Positions 32,579 through 41,521 of a DNA stretch of 64,000 bases are shown here, one piece after another. Made by a program: the position numbers and the translations under genes. Source of the stretch: Blautia sp. MSJ-9 (GTDB lineage: Bacteria > Bacillota > Clostridia > Lachnospirales > Lachnospiraceae). The stretch lies in contig NZ_JAHLQG010000024.1 of assembly GCF_018919065.1 (NCBI RefSeq), forward strand, positions 1-64,000, given 5' to 3'. The notes below the pieces were generated by a model. The model worked only from the letters and a program-made list of their open reading frames with translations, was not told where the DNA came from and did not search any database. Each line of letters opens with the position of its first letter. The stretch's first letter is position 1.

Positions 32579-33334
32579 TTATTTATCTGCACTCATCTTT
32601 CTGAGCGGCCATGCCAGCAACAGGGCACCGCCCACCATATTTCCTAATGTTACTACTACCATGCTTTTGACCATGGCTCCGATGGATAATCCAGGTACCA
32701 GGTAATATGCGGTAACAAAGATTCCCATGTTTGCGATGCAGTGCTCAAATCCACTTACAACGAATCCTGAGATACACATGGTGATCATCAGAAATCTTCC
32801 TGCATCACTCTTTAATTTCATTCCGCAGAGTACACCGAGGCAGACAAAGAAATTACAGAGCACTGCTCTGAAAAACATCTGTCCAAGTGGAATACTCAGC
32901 TTGTTTCCGATAAATCCTGCAAAATAATCCGCAGTTCCGGATGCTCCTGCCCATGCAAAAAGCAATGCCATGATGAAACATCCGACAAAGTTTCCAAGGT
33001 AGCTTACGCCCCATACCTTGCCTGCTTCTTTCCAGCTTACCTGCTTGTCAAAGGCTCCGAACGCCATTACCATATTGTTTCCGGTAAAAAGTTCGCCGCC
33101 TACGAAGCTGATCAGAAGAACTGCGATGGAGAACACTAAAGCTCCCAGGAATTTTCCCCATTCAGGCATGGTCTTGGAGAAGACGTTTCCAACTACATTA
33201 CTGTAGATCATGGCCATATCAATGAAAAAACCTGCCATGACCGCACGGATAAAGTACTTGAAAAAGTTAGTGTTTACCAGGTTACTCTTGGCTTTCGCCG
33301 CGTTTGACACTTTCTGTACATCTTCGTAATTCAT
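32579..33334 (-). CDS. Formate/nitrite transporter family channel
   Basis: The 251-residue protein has six membrane segments with FNT signatures: GGELFTGNNMVMAFG, YLGNFVGCF and GFVVSGFEHCIANMG. FNT channels move formate, nitrite or hydrosulfide. Formate export is the most likely role in a fermenting anaerobe; hydrosulfide transport should be kept in mind given the sulfite reductase elsewhere. GGAGGTG precedes the ATG and a clear promoter lies upstream. Its stop is one base before the topB ATG. Confidence 0.9.
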   Translation of the reverse strand: MNYEDVQKVSNAAKAKSNLVNTNFFKYFIRAVMAGFFIDMAMIYSNVVGNVFSKTMPEWGKFLGALVFSIAVLLISFVGGELFTGNNMVMAFGAFDKQVSWKEAGKVWGVSYLGNFVGCFIMALLFAWAGASGTADYFAGFIGNKLSIPLGQMFFRAVLCNFFVCLGVLCGMKLKSDAGRFLMITMCISGFVVSGFEHCIANMGIFVTAYYLVPGLSIGAMVKSMVVVTLGNMVGGALLLAWPLRKMSADK

Positions 33335-33367
33335 AACTACACCTCCGCAATGTATTTTATTGAGAAC

Positions 33368-33396
33368 ATTATATCATTTCAATGTCTGTTCTACAA
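33368..33396 (-). promoter_or_regulatory. Promoter of the FNT-topB unit
   Basis: On the minus strand TTGTAG, a 17-base spacer and TATAAT, about 30 bases upstream of the FNT start codon. Confidence 0.6.
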
Positions 33397-33549
33397 CCAA
33401 AATATTCAAACAATTTCTTAATATTTGTTTGGATTTGTAATTATGTTTCATTATATCCGAAGATTTTTTAGTTTAATTTCTTTAACTTTGTAGTTATCTA
33501 TTCAATTCTGAAATGATACAAGTATCTGAAATTAATGCTGAAAATTTTA

Positions 33550-34599
33550 TTATTCAAACACAACCGCTTTCTCCTGCCGCTCTGTTACATATCCAATAAT
33601 GCCGCCAAAAATATCCATACCTGAAAGTTCTTCTGCAAGGGCATTAGCTTCTTCTGATGGTACTGCAAGCAGAAGTCCACCGGATGTCTGCGGATCAAAT
33701 ACCAGATCTTCCATCCAGAGCTCTTTGATCTCGCTTCGCACTTCACTGCCTGCGAAATCACGGTTTCTGTATGCACCTTCGGGAATTAATCCCATCTGCG
33801 CGTATTCTTCTACTCCCTCAATGATCGGAAGTTTCTCAGACTGGATCATCAGAGTCTTGTGGCTGCCTTTTGCCATCTCCAGGCTGTGTCCTGCGAGGCT
33901 GAATCCGGTTACGTCTGTACAGCTGTGGATCGTGTATTTGGATGCGATCTCTGCTGCGTATTTGTTCAGCTTCGCCATGATCTTCTGGACTCTCTCGATT
34001 TCTTCCTGAGATGCCATTTCTGCCTTAATAGCAGTGTTGAGGATTCCGCATCCCAGTGGTTTGGTAAGGATGAGGATATCGCCTGCTTCGGCACCGTAGT
34101 TTTTCCACATTTTGTCCGGATGTACGTAGCCCGTTACGCAGAGTCCGTATTTCGGTTCTTTGTCATTGATGGTGTGACCGCCAGCAAGGACTGCTCCGGC
34201 CTCCATAACCTTATCCGCACCACCGCGCAGGATCTGTTCCAGTACTTCCGGACCAAGGCAGTTTGGAAATGCTACGACATTTAATGCCAGCTTCGGTACA
34301 CCACCCATTGCATACACATCACTCAGCGCATTGGCCGCTGCGATCTGGCCGTACATGTACGGATCATCTACTACCGGCGGAAAGAAATCTACGGTGTGGA
34401 TCATTGCCAGTTCATCGTTGATTTTGTATACTGCTGCATCGTCCGATGTCTCCGGGCCTACCAGAAGCATCGGATCTGTAAATTTCGGAAGTTTGCCCAC
34501 TACCTGTGCCAAGACTTTCGGACCGATCTTTGCGCCGCATCCGGCTGCGCTGGCGAGCTGTGTGAGACGTACTTTATTTTTATCTGTTTCGTTTCCCAT
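33550..34599 (-). CDS. selD: Selenide, water dikinase (selenophosphate synthetase), Cys form
   Basis: SelD makes selenophosphate, the selenium donor for selenocysteine, selenouridine in tRNA or Se-cofactors. The start is the ATG at 34599, with GGGGTGA 8 bases upstream; a TTG 27 bases earlier is rejected. The 349-residue protein has the N-terminal active-site segment as AAGCGAKIGP, so Cys replaces the Sec used by many clostridial SelD proteins, with the catalytic Lys retained. GGHTIND and DPQTSGGLL are conserved AIRS-type motifs. A DUF3343 gene lies immediately upstream in the same direction. Confidence 0.93.
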   Translation of the reverse strand: MGNETDKNKVRLTQLASAAGCGAKIGPKVLAQVVGKLPKFTDPMLLVGPETSDDAAVYKINDELAMIHTVDFFPPVVDDPYMYGQIAAANALSDVYAMGGVPKLALNVVAFPNCLGPEVLEQILRGGADKVMEAGAVLAGGHTINDKEPKYGLCVTGYVHPDKMWKNYGAEAGDILILTKPLGCGILNTAIKAEMASQEEIERVQKIMAKLNKYAAEIASKYTIHSCTDVTGFSLAGHSLEMAKGSHKTLMIQSEKLPIIEGVEEYAQMGLIPEGAYRNRDFAGSEVRSEIKELWMEDLVFDPQTSGGLLLAVPSEEANALAEELSGMDIFGGIIGYVTERQEKAVVFE

Positions 34600-34740
34600 A
34601 AGTTTATTCACCCCAGTTAAATTCAATACTCAAAATCTCTCCAAATAGAGATTCTGAATTTAATTGTATCATGGATTCACATATCCGTCAAAACACTGGG
34701 GTTCTATTATATATTGGATAATCCGATAAATCCAGAAGAT

Positions 34741-34977
34741 TTATATGAGAATCCTATAAATCTTCTCATATTCCAGATCCTGTTCTTTCATATAAGAAGT
34801 GGTTTCTTCCTCGCTCTGTTCTCCGCATTTCCACGCAAGACCGCAGGAGGCAGATATCTCTCTTGGAACGGGAATGAGTCTGCCTGTAAATCCAGTTTTC
34901 TTACACTCCCGTTCCATAGCAATTGCCTGAGTAGTAGTTCCAAACGTTACTACTGTTGTCAATACCTTTTCTTTCAT
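34741..34977 (-). CDS. DUF3343 protein (putative Se/S carrier-like)
   Basis: The 78-residue protein starts at an ATG at 34977 (MKEKVLTTVVTFGTTTQA), with GAGAGGA about 11 bases upstream; a TTG two codons earlier is possible. It has the family pattern FGTTTQAIAMERECK and RLIPVPREISASCGLAWKC. DUF3343 proteins are annotated as putative Se/S carriers and occur with selenium genes; adjacency to selD fits. The Cys in SCGLAW is the likely functional residue. A hairpin (34735-34765) overlaps the end of the coding region. Confidence 0.85.
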   Translation of the reverse strand: MKEKVLTTVVTFGTTTQAIAMERECKKTGFTGRLIPVPREISASCGLAWKCGEQSEEETTSYMKEQDLEYEKIYRILI

Positions 34978-35126
34978 GACCAATCATATCCTCTCTATCA
35001 TATGTGTTCCTATTCTAACTTACCAGACACATTTTTGCAAACTCTATCTCCTGTTCGGCAGATATTCTCAATCTACACTCAGTCAATTAACCATTCTAAA
35101 GACAATACTCTTTTTTCGCTACATAA

Positions 35127-35154
35127 AAAGAGGTGCCGACACCGACACCTCTTT
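35127..35154 (-). terminator. Terminator of asd
   Basis: AAAGAGGTG/CACCTCTTT with a short inner stem lies 17 bases after the asd stop and continues with T residues on the minus strand. Confidence 0.85.
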
Positions 35155-35170
35155 CATTACTTTTTATAAA

Positions 35171-36256
35171 TTATTTCGCCTGGATATATCCCTTAGCTTT
35201 TAATGTCTCAGCGCAGAGAACTGCTCCGCCTGCTGCACCTCTGACTGTGTTGTGGGAAAGTCCTACGAATTTCCAGTCATATACAGTATCTTCACGAAGA
35301 CGTCCTACAGATACTCCCATGCCGTGTTCGAAGTTTACATCCTCTGTTACCTGTGGACGGTTGTCCTCTTCCAAGTACTGGATGAACTGCTTCGGAGCGC
35401 TTGGAAGTTCTAATTCCTGTGGAAGTCCTTTGAACTCTACCAATGCTTTGATAAGCTGTTCTTTCGTCGGGTTCTTACGGAATTTAACGAATACGGCTGC
35501 TGTATGTCCGTTCAGTACCGGTACACGGATGCACTGGCATGTGATAACTGGTTCTGTAGCAGGTTTGATCACACCATCTTCTACTTTACCCCAGATTCTT
35601 AACGGCTCTTTCTCACTCTTCTCTTCCTCGCCTCCGATGTATGGAATGATGTTTCCAACCATTTCCGGCCAGTCTTTGAATGTTTTACCTGCTCCGGAGA
35701 TTGCCTGGTATGTAGTAGCAACTACTTCATATGGCTCGAACTCTTTCCATGCAGTTAATACAGGAGCGTAGCTCTGGATAGAGCAGTTTGGTTTAACAGC
35801 GATAAATCCGCGTGTTGTTCCGAGACGTTTCTTCTGGGATTCGATTACATCGAAGTGTTCCGGGTTGATTTCCGGCACTACCATCGGTACGTCCGGTGTC
35901 CATCTGTGGGCACTGTTATTTGAAACAACCGGTGTTTCTGTCTTTGCATATTCTTCTTCAATCTTCTTGATCTCTTCTTTTGACATATCTACAGCAGAGA
36001 ATACAAAGTCAACTGTTGCAGCAACTTTCTCTACTTCATTTACGTTCATTACGATAAGATTCTTAACACCCTCTGGCATTGGAGTGTCCATTTTCCATCT
36101 TCCGCCTACTGCTTCTTCGTATGTTTTTCCCGCACTTCTTGGACTTGCAGCTACAGTTACAACTTCAAACCACGGATGATTCTCAAGCAGGGAGATGAAT
36201 CTCTGACCTACCATACCTGTAGCACCTAAAATACCGACTCTAAGCTTTTCACTCAT
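35171..36256 (-). CDS. asd: Aspartate-semialdehyde dehydrogenase
   Basis: The enzyme reduces aspartyl phosphate to aspartate semialdehyde, the branch point to Lys, Met, Thr and diaminopimelate. The 361-residue protein has the NADP-binding GILGATGMVGQRF, the active-site Cys in VKPNCSIQSY and the conserved QAISGAGKTFKDWP. These features, the length and the ending LCAETLKAKGYI place it in the fungal/archaeal-type subfamily rather than the usual bacterial type. AGGAGAAAG precedes the ATG. It is a single gene with its own terminator. Confidence 0.93.
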   Translation of the reverse strand: MSEKLRVGILGATGMVGQRFISLLENHPWFEVVTVAASPRSAGKTYEEAVGGRWKMDTPMPEGVKNLIVMNVNEVEKVAATVDFVFSAVDMSKEEIKKIEEEYAKTETPVVSNNSAHRWTPDVPMVVPEINPEHFDVIESQKKRLGTTRGFIAVKPNCSIQSYAPVLTAWKEFEPYEVVATTYQAISGAGKTFKDWPEMVGNIIPYIGGEEEKSEKEPLRIWGKVEDGVIKPATEPVITCQCIRVPVLNGHTAAVFVKFRKNPTKEQLIKALVEFKGLPQELELPSAPKQFIQYLEEDNRPQVTEDVNFEHGMGVSVGRLREDTVYDWKFVGLSHNTVRGAAGGAVLCAETLKAKGYIQAK

Positions 36257-36392
36257 AATATCTTTCTCCTCTTTATCTTCTACCCGCGTCTCTACCCTTG
36301 CGCGGACATTTTTATCCAGGTGTCCTTATATTGCGTACATCTGTCTTTCTTGTACATACTATACCAAACTAAAGTAAAATGCAAGTATTTTT

Positions 36393-37772
36393 TTAATTTT
36401 CTTCCAGATATTTTTTGTTCTCAGCGATGACTTTCCCCATTACATCAGGACCTGGTGCACCGATGATCATACGTTTCTCTACGCAGGTGCGCATACTGAT
36501 GGCTTCATAAATGTCGTTCTCGAATACAGGGCTGATGGCTTTGTATTCTTCAAGAGGAAGTTCATCCAGGGAGATTCCCTTGTCAATGCAGGCGAGTACC
36601 AGACGGCCTACAATACCGTGTGCGTCACGGAAAGGTACACCATGGTTTACCAGATAGTCTGCTGCATCTGTAGCGTTGGTAAAGCCGTTCTTTGCACTTG
36701 CTTCCATGTTCTGTTTGTTGAACTGCATAGTGGAGATCATACCTGTGAAGAGGGCAAGGCATCCTTTTACAGTGTCAATTGCGTCAAATGTGAGTTCTTT
36801 GTCCTCCTGCATGTCTTTGTTGTATGCAAGCGGAATTCCTTTCATGGTTGTAAGAATGGAAGTTAATGCTCCATATACACGGCCCGTTTTTCCTCTTACA
36901 AGTTCTGCGATATCCGGGTTCTTTTTCTGTGGCATGATACTGCTGCCTGTGCTGTATGCATCATCGATTTCTACGAAGCGGTATTCGTTGGAATTCCACA
37001 TGATGATCTCTTCGCAGAAACGGCTCATGTGCATCATAATTGTGGAGAATGCGGACAGAAGTTCAATTACATAGTCTCTGTCTGATACAGAATCCATGCT
37101 GTTTCTGGTCGGTCCGTCGAAGCCGAGAAGTTTAGCTGTGTATTCTCTGTCAAGCGGATAAGTGGTTCCTGCCAGAGCACCTGCTCCCAGAGGACAGGTG
37201 TTCATTCTCTTGCGGATATCTGCAAGTCTGCTTCTGTCACGTACGAACATTTCAAAGTATGCACCTACATGGTGAGCAAGGGTGACTGGCTGGGCTTTCT
37301 GAAGATGGGTGAAGCCCGGCATGTATGTGTGGACATTCTCTTCCATAATTTTCTGAAGTGCTTCGAGAAGTTTCTTTACCAGTTCGTCTGTTTCGTCGAT
37401 TTCATCTCTTACATAGAGTTTCATATCAAGAGCTACCTGGTCGTTACGGCTTCTTCCTGTATGAAGTTTCTTGCCTGCGTCACCGATTCTGTCGATGAGG
37501 TTTGCTTCTACGAAGCTGTGGATATCTTCATATTCAGATGTGATCTCAAGTTTGCCGGATTTTACGTCTGCAAGGATTCCGTCAAGACCTGCTTCGATCT
37601 GGTTTTTTTCTTCTGCTGTCAGGATTCCCTGTTTGGCGAGCATTGCTACGTGTGCTTTGCTGCCTCTGATATCCTGTTCGTAGAATTTCTGGTCAAAAGA
37701 GATTGATGCGTTGAAGTTATATACAAGTTTGTCTGTTTCTTTTGTGAAACGTCCGCCCCAAAGCTGTGCCAT
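36393..37772 (-). CDS. argH: Argininosuccinate lyase
   Basis: The enzyme releases arginine and fumarate in the last step of arginine synthesis. The 459-residue protein begins AQLWGGRFTKETDKLVYNFN and has HTGRSRNDQVALDMKLY, the catalytic-His segment GFTHLQKAQPVTLAHH and the superfamily signature GSSIMPQKKNPD. GAGG precedes the ATG. argG is not adjacent. Length and motifs are normal. Confidence 0.96.
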   Translation of the reverse strand: MAQLWGGRFTKETDKLVYNFNASISFDQKFYEQDIRGSKAHVAMLAKQGILTAEEKNQIEAGLDGILADVKSGKLEITSEYEDIHSFVEANLIDRIGDAGKKLHTGRSRNDQVALDMKLYVRDEIDETDELVKKLLEALQKIMEENVHTYMPGFTHLQKAQPVTLAHHVGAYFEMFVRDRSRLADIRKRMNTCPLGAGALAGTTYPLDREYTAKLLGFDGPTRNSMDSVSDRDYVIELLSAFSTIMMHMSRFCEEIIMWNSNEYRFVEIDDAYSTGSSIMPQKKNPDIAELVRGKTGRVYGALTSILTTMKGIPLAYNKDMQEDKELTFDAIDTVKGCLALFTGMISTMQFNKQNMEASAKNGFTNATDAADYLVNHGVPFRDAHGIVGRLVLACIDKGISLDELPLEEYKAISPVFENDIYEAISMRTCVEKRMIIGAPGPDVMGKVIAENKKYLEEN

Positions 37773-37850
37773 TGTGTTATTCCTCGTTTCTTTTTATTTT
37801 TTTTACTTTTACGTGTTAGTGTATCATATTTTTCCAGGATTGCAAAGTGG

Positions 37851-38483
37851 TTAGTTGGGATTCCTGTTCTCCGCTTCTCTTCTGGAATAAACGCATCCGC
37901 AGTAGTTCTGGCGGTAGAGGTCGTATTCGTGGGAGAGTTCGATGGAACGTTTGTATCCATTCTTTTTCTTAAAGTCGGATGGGAGGTGCTGGACATGGTA
38001 GATCTGCGCCAGTTCTTCTCCGATTTCGTTGATCTTGGCCGCATTTTTCAATGGGCTGATAGAGAGGGTTGTTGTGAAATAGTCATAGCCGCCTTCTTCT
38101 GCCAGTTTTGCAGCTTCTTCCATACGCAGACGGTAGCATTTGAAACAGCGTTCACCGCCTTCGGGTACATCTTCGAGGCCTTTTGCCATCTGGAAGAATT
38201 CCTGTGGATTGTAGTGGCCCTCCACCAGTTTGACAGGATGTTCAAATTCCATGGAATTTACCAGTCTGGTAATTTCGTGGACTCGTTTTTGGTATTCTTC
38301 TTCCGGGTAGATGTTTGGGTTGTAGTAGAATACTGTGATGTTGAAATATTTTGACAGGTATTCCAGTACGTAGCTGCTACAGGGTGCGCAGCAACTGTGG
38401 AGGAACAGACTTGGAACTTTATTGTCCTTTTGTTCCTGGTCTATAAGTTTTTCCAGTTCTTTTTGATAGTTTCGTTTATTCAA
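37851..38483 (-). CDS. queH: Epoxyqueuosine reductase QueH
   Basis: QueH performs the last step of queuosine synthesis in tRNA, reducing epoxyqueuosine. The only suitable start is a TTG at 38483 (MNKRNYQKELEKL), with AAGGA about 13 bases upstream, a weak arrangement. The 210-residue protein has the family cysteines: LHSCCAPCSSYVLEYL, GGERCFKCYRLRM and NYCGCVYSRRE, for an Fe-S cluster plus metal. It is the unrelated functional replacement of QueG common in Firmicutes. Confidence 0.92.
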   Translation of the reverse strand: MNKRNYQKELEKLIDQEQKDNKVPSLFLHSCCAPCSSYVLEYLSKYFNITVFYYNPNIYPEEEYQKRVHEITRLVNSMEFEHPVKLVEGHYNPQEFFQMAKGLEDVPEGGERCFKCYRLRMEEAAKLAEEGGYDYFTTTLSISPLKNAAKINEIGEELAQIYHVQHLPSDFKKKNGYKRSIELSHEYDLYRQNYCGCVYSRREAENRNPN

Positions 38484-38557
38484 TCGTGTTGTTACATCCT
38501 TTCTGTATCTTCACAAATGCTTTTTTATTATCATCTTTTATAAGATGCAAATCCAAT

Positions 38558-39469
38558 TCAGGCATTCTCCATTGCTTCTTCGTAATAATGTGCTTTTTTC
38601 GATTTTCTGCACTCTCCAATGCGTTCGCCCATTTTTACAATGGTCTCATATCCCTCTTCCGTGTTCTCGATCAGGTCATAGTCAATGCGGACTTTTCCCG
38701 GCTGGATGAGGAGAATTACTGTGGAACCACCAAATTCAAAGTTGCCTTTTTCCTGGCCTTTTTTTACATCAGCAGGATTTTTATGGAGGTTTTTGATTTT
38801 TCCTACCATCATGGCACCTACCTCCATCATGAGGATTGTGCCAAATTGCTTTGTTTTCAGCAGGATATATTCTCTGGCATTTTCTTTGTAGATTGGGTAT
38901 ACGTCGTTTGCTGCAGGATTTACTGTGTGGAAAACGCCGGGCAGGGTTATGTTTGCGGATTTTCTGCCGTCTGCTACATAGCAGTAATGATGATAGTCGT
39001 CCACTGTAAGTCGAAAGATCAATGCATAGCCACCTGTATATCTCTCAGCAAGTGCTTCATTCTTCAGAAGCTGGCCTACTGTATATTCTGTATCTTTAAT
39101 GCTGAAGCGGGAATCTGAGCTGATCCTGTGTACGGAGAGTTTTCCGTCGCAGGGGCTGATCAGGACGTTTTCACGCATATCGATCGGGCGTTCTTCTTTT
39201 CGGATGCGCCTTATGAAGAAATCATTCCATGAAGAGAAATTCCGCTTTTCGTAAATGCTCAGGTCGATCCTGTTGTTCTTTACAAAATCCGGTACAAATC
39301 TGGCAGAGAGTCTGGTGTTAAGCAGGACTCCTGCTGCTTTTGACACGAAAGGTCGGATCAGGAGTTTCAGGCAGAGTCTGCCACCCCTGTCGTTATATAA
39401 ATGCCGCAGAAATTTGTCCTGCTCATTCTCTTCAATCGTGATATTTCCTTTTCTGTCAATATACTTCAT
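38558..39469 (-). CDS. psd: Phosphatidylserine decarboxylase
   Basis: The enzyme makes phosphatidylethanolamine from phosphatidylserine. I use the ATG at 39469 (MKYIDRKGNITIEE), with GGAGGG upstream, giving 303 residues. The autocleavage site that creates the pyruvoyl group is visible as FEFGGSTVILL (GGST instead of LGST), with other motifs SPCDGKLSVHRI and LTVDDYHHYCYVADG containing catalytic His. The precursor would be cut before the Ser. It lies after pssA, separated by a hairpin. Confidence 0.92.
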   Translation of the reverse strand: MKYIDRKGNITIEENEQDKFLRHLYNDRGGRLCLKLLIRPFVSKAAGVLLNTRLSARFVPDFVKNNRIDLSIYEKRNFSSWNDFFIRRIRKEERPIDMRENVLISPCDGKLSVHRISSDSRFSIKDTEYTVGQLLKNEALAERYTGGYALIFRLTVDDYHHYCYVADGRKSANITLPGVFHTVNPAANDVYPIYKENAREYILLKTKQFGTILMMEVGAMMVGKIKNLHKNPADVKKGQEKGNFEFGGSTVILLIQPGKVRIDYDLIENTEEGYETIVKMGERIGECRKSKKAHYYEEAMENA

Positions 39470-39537
39470 TTGTATCGTCCCTCCATGTAAAAGTTCAGTA
39501 CAGGTAATTCCCATGGAATTTCCTGTTTATAAAAGTA

Positions 39538-39576
39538 TGACCGCAGCATCCCTGTTTCTCGGGACCGCTGCGGTCA
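39538..39576 (-). terminator. Hairpin between pssA and psd
   Basis: A perfect 10-bp stem (TGACCGCAGC / GCTGCGGTCA) lies about 20 bases after pssA. It may partially terminate, so that psd is expressed at a lower level than pssA; no long T run follows. Confidence 0.65.
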
Positions 39577-39595
39577 GTCAACAGTTGTATTTATT

Positions 39596-40216
39596 TTATA
39601 TCAAACGGAACATCTTCGCAAGTGCAAGTGCCACGACTGCAACCAGCAGGATACGTACCGGATTCTGCGGTTTTTTCACCTTGATGTCCAGGATAAAAAG
39701 CAGTCCTACGATGATCACTGCAATATGTATCACGATCAGGAAATACAGTCCGCAATATCTTCTCATCAGATAAAGGAACGGCAGAATGATCGCCATGGAT
39801 GTGATCGGCAGACCCTGATAATACTGTCTGTTCTCAGAAGTCTCATTCTGTCTCTTTGCTTCTGAAACATTAAAATAAGCAAGGCGGATGACTGATGCCA
39901 CACTGTAAAAAATCAGCGCTGCAACTCCTGCAGGTGTATTCACACCCAGACAGTAACAGATCATTGCCGGAAAAATACCAAAGCAGACTACATCACAAAG
40001 AGAATCAATCTGGATTCCGAAGTTCTTCTCATCATCCGTACGGTTCTTCTTTGTTCTGGCAATTTTTCCATCAAACATGTCGCATAATCCGGAAAGTGCC
40101 AGACAGAAAATCGCAATTCTGAAATTTCCTTCCAGCGCCCTGGTAATTCCAAATACCGAAATTCCCAGGCTTATATAAGTCAATACCACCGTGTAATCAT
40201 AAATTCCTAAAAACAT
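39596..40216 (-). CDS. pssA: CDP-diacylglycerol-serine O-phosphatidyltransferase
   Basis: The enzyme makes phosphatidylserine at the membrane. The 206-residue protein has about six to seven helices and the CDP-alcohol phosphotransferase motif D-G-x2-A-R-x(n)-G-x3-D-x3-D, visible as MFDGKIARTKK...FGIQIDSLCDVV. GGGGAGAAG precedes the ATG. It follows the flippase-like gene by 10 bases and precedes psd, so the three form a phospholipid cluster. Confidence 0.9.
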   Translation of the reverse strand: MFLGIYDYTVVLTYISLGISVFGITRALEGNFRIAIFCLALSGLCDMFDGKIARTKKNRTDDEKNFGIQIDSLCDVVCFGIFPAMICYCLGVNTPAGVAALIFYSVASVIRLAYFNVSEAKRQNETSENRQYYQGLPITSMAIILPFLYLMRRYCGLYFLIVIHIAVIIVGLLFILDIKVKKPQNPVRILLVAVVALALAKMFRLI

Positions 40217-40226
40217 AACTTCTCCC

Positions 40227-41255
40227 CTAACCTTCTTGTTCTTTTCTTCCTATTGTAAGATATGCCACGCAGGTCATCACTGCACTGATGAGCATCTGCG
40301 CATAATAGGAAATTCCTCTGCTGAGTAACATTGCAGGGAGCAATGATTCTCCGAAAACCGGTGCAAACATCACCAGATAAAGAGATTCACTGATTCCCAT
40401 TCCTCCGGGTAAAGGCAGCATATCAACAGAGACAGATATGACAGACTGCAGGATCGTAAGGGTTATGATGGAATATCCATGAAATCCCAGCGAACGGTAT
40501 ACCCAGTATGTAACTGTAAATAACAAAATCCTCTGCACCATAGTGATCAGGAACACTTTCAGGATCACCAGCTTGTGACTCGCCCAGAAAGCTGCCGTCT
40601 CATGATACTGATCCATAGATGCTTCCAACTTCTCAAGTCTGGTTTTCTTTGGTTTAAGAAAGCGGAAATGCTCGATAAGCTTCAGGCCTTTTACCATGAT
40701 CCATTTCGCCAGTCCCGGTGCAAATACAAGGATCATCATAAAAGTGACGCAGAAAATATTCAGGCCTACACCCAGGTAAAATACCCACATGTACTGCCCG
40801 AGGTATCCCTCCAGAAAACCTCTGCCAAAAATCCAGATCACAATTCCGATCACCACCAGGACCGCTTTATAAGTAATGGTGACGATCATCAGGACCAGCG
40901 TAGTGACAGGAATCGGAAGTTTGTCCTTTTTCATAAAATAGATCTGCATAGGCTGTCCACCGGATGCAGACGGAGTGATGCAGCTGAAAAAGAATCCTAC
41001 GAAGGAATACAGGGCACAATGTCCCATTTTTACTTTTGCCCCGAGAGTCCTCATCATATAGAAAATGATCACGGACTCGCCAAGTATGAACAGTACCACG
41101 CAGACGATACTGATCAGTAAGTAAACCGGATCTGCCTGCCGTACTGTATGAATAATCTCTCCCAGATCCTCGCCCTTAAATACCATATATACAGTAAGGG
41201 AAAATACAAGGATCAGAAAGACGGTGTTAAATATCGCTTTCTTTTTGTTTCTCAT
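40227..41255 (-). CDS. Lysylphosphatidylglycerol synthase TM-region family protein (flippase-like)
   Basis: The 342-residue protein has about eight membrane segments and the conserved pattern SFVGFFFSCITPSASGGQP followed by DMLPLPGGMGISES, the core of the PF03706 family. It has only the membrane part; the aminoacyl-transfer domain of MprF is absent. Such proteins are thought to move lipids across the membrane. Co-transcription with pssA and psd suggests a partner role in phosphatidylserine or ethanolamine lipid handling, which is inference. Confidence 0.85.
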   Translation of the reverse strand: MRNKKKAIFNTVFLILVFSLTVYMVFKGEDLGEIIHTVRQADPVYLLISIVCVVLFILGESVIIFYMMRTLGAKVKMGHCALYSFVGFFFSCITPSASGGQPMQIYFMKKDKLPIPVTTLVLMIVTITYKAVLVVIGIVIWIFGRGFLEGYLGQYMWVFYLGVGLNIFCVTFMMILVFAPGLAKWIMVKGLKLIEHFRFLKPKKTRLEKLEASMDQYHETAAFWASHKLVILKVFLITMVQRILLFTVTYWVYRSLGFHGYSIITLTILQSVISVSVDMLPLPGGMGISESLYLVMFAPVFGESLLPAMLLSRGISYYAQMLISAVMTCVAYLTIGRKEQEG

Positions 41256-41444
41256 TTGCTTACACTTTCTTATACAGTTTTTTACAGCATTCGTCTGATT
41301 TCTATACCTGATTCCTGTATGTCCGGGTGTCCTGACATCGCGACAAAAATACTATAGTTTATCTATTATATCATACCCTGGCATTTCTGCATATCATAAA
41401 TTATGAAAATATTCGTTAATATTCTCTCTGCGCTTTCATTCTTA

Positions 41445-41466
41445 ATTGCCTGGGCAATGGAATTTT
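41445..41466. repeat. Short palindromic repeat shared with 51919-51942
   Basis: ATTGCC-TG-GGCAAT followed by GGAATTTT matches ATTGCC-TGC-GGCAATGGAATTTT in the repeat cluster near 51.9 kb. It lies in the leader region of the ABC importer genes. Confidence 0.45.
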
Positions 41467-41521
41467 ACAGCGACATATGGACATTAACAAATATTCATCG
41501 AATATATATGGAGGTATCTGT

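Noticed and set aside
41256-41521. TPP riboswitch before the ABC importer
   Set aside because: The conserved CTGAGA and ACCY elements were not found; only a small repeat and AT-rich DNA are present.
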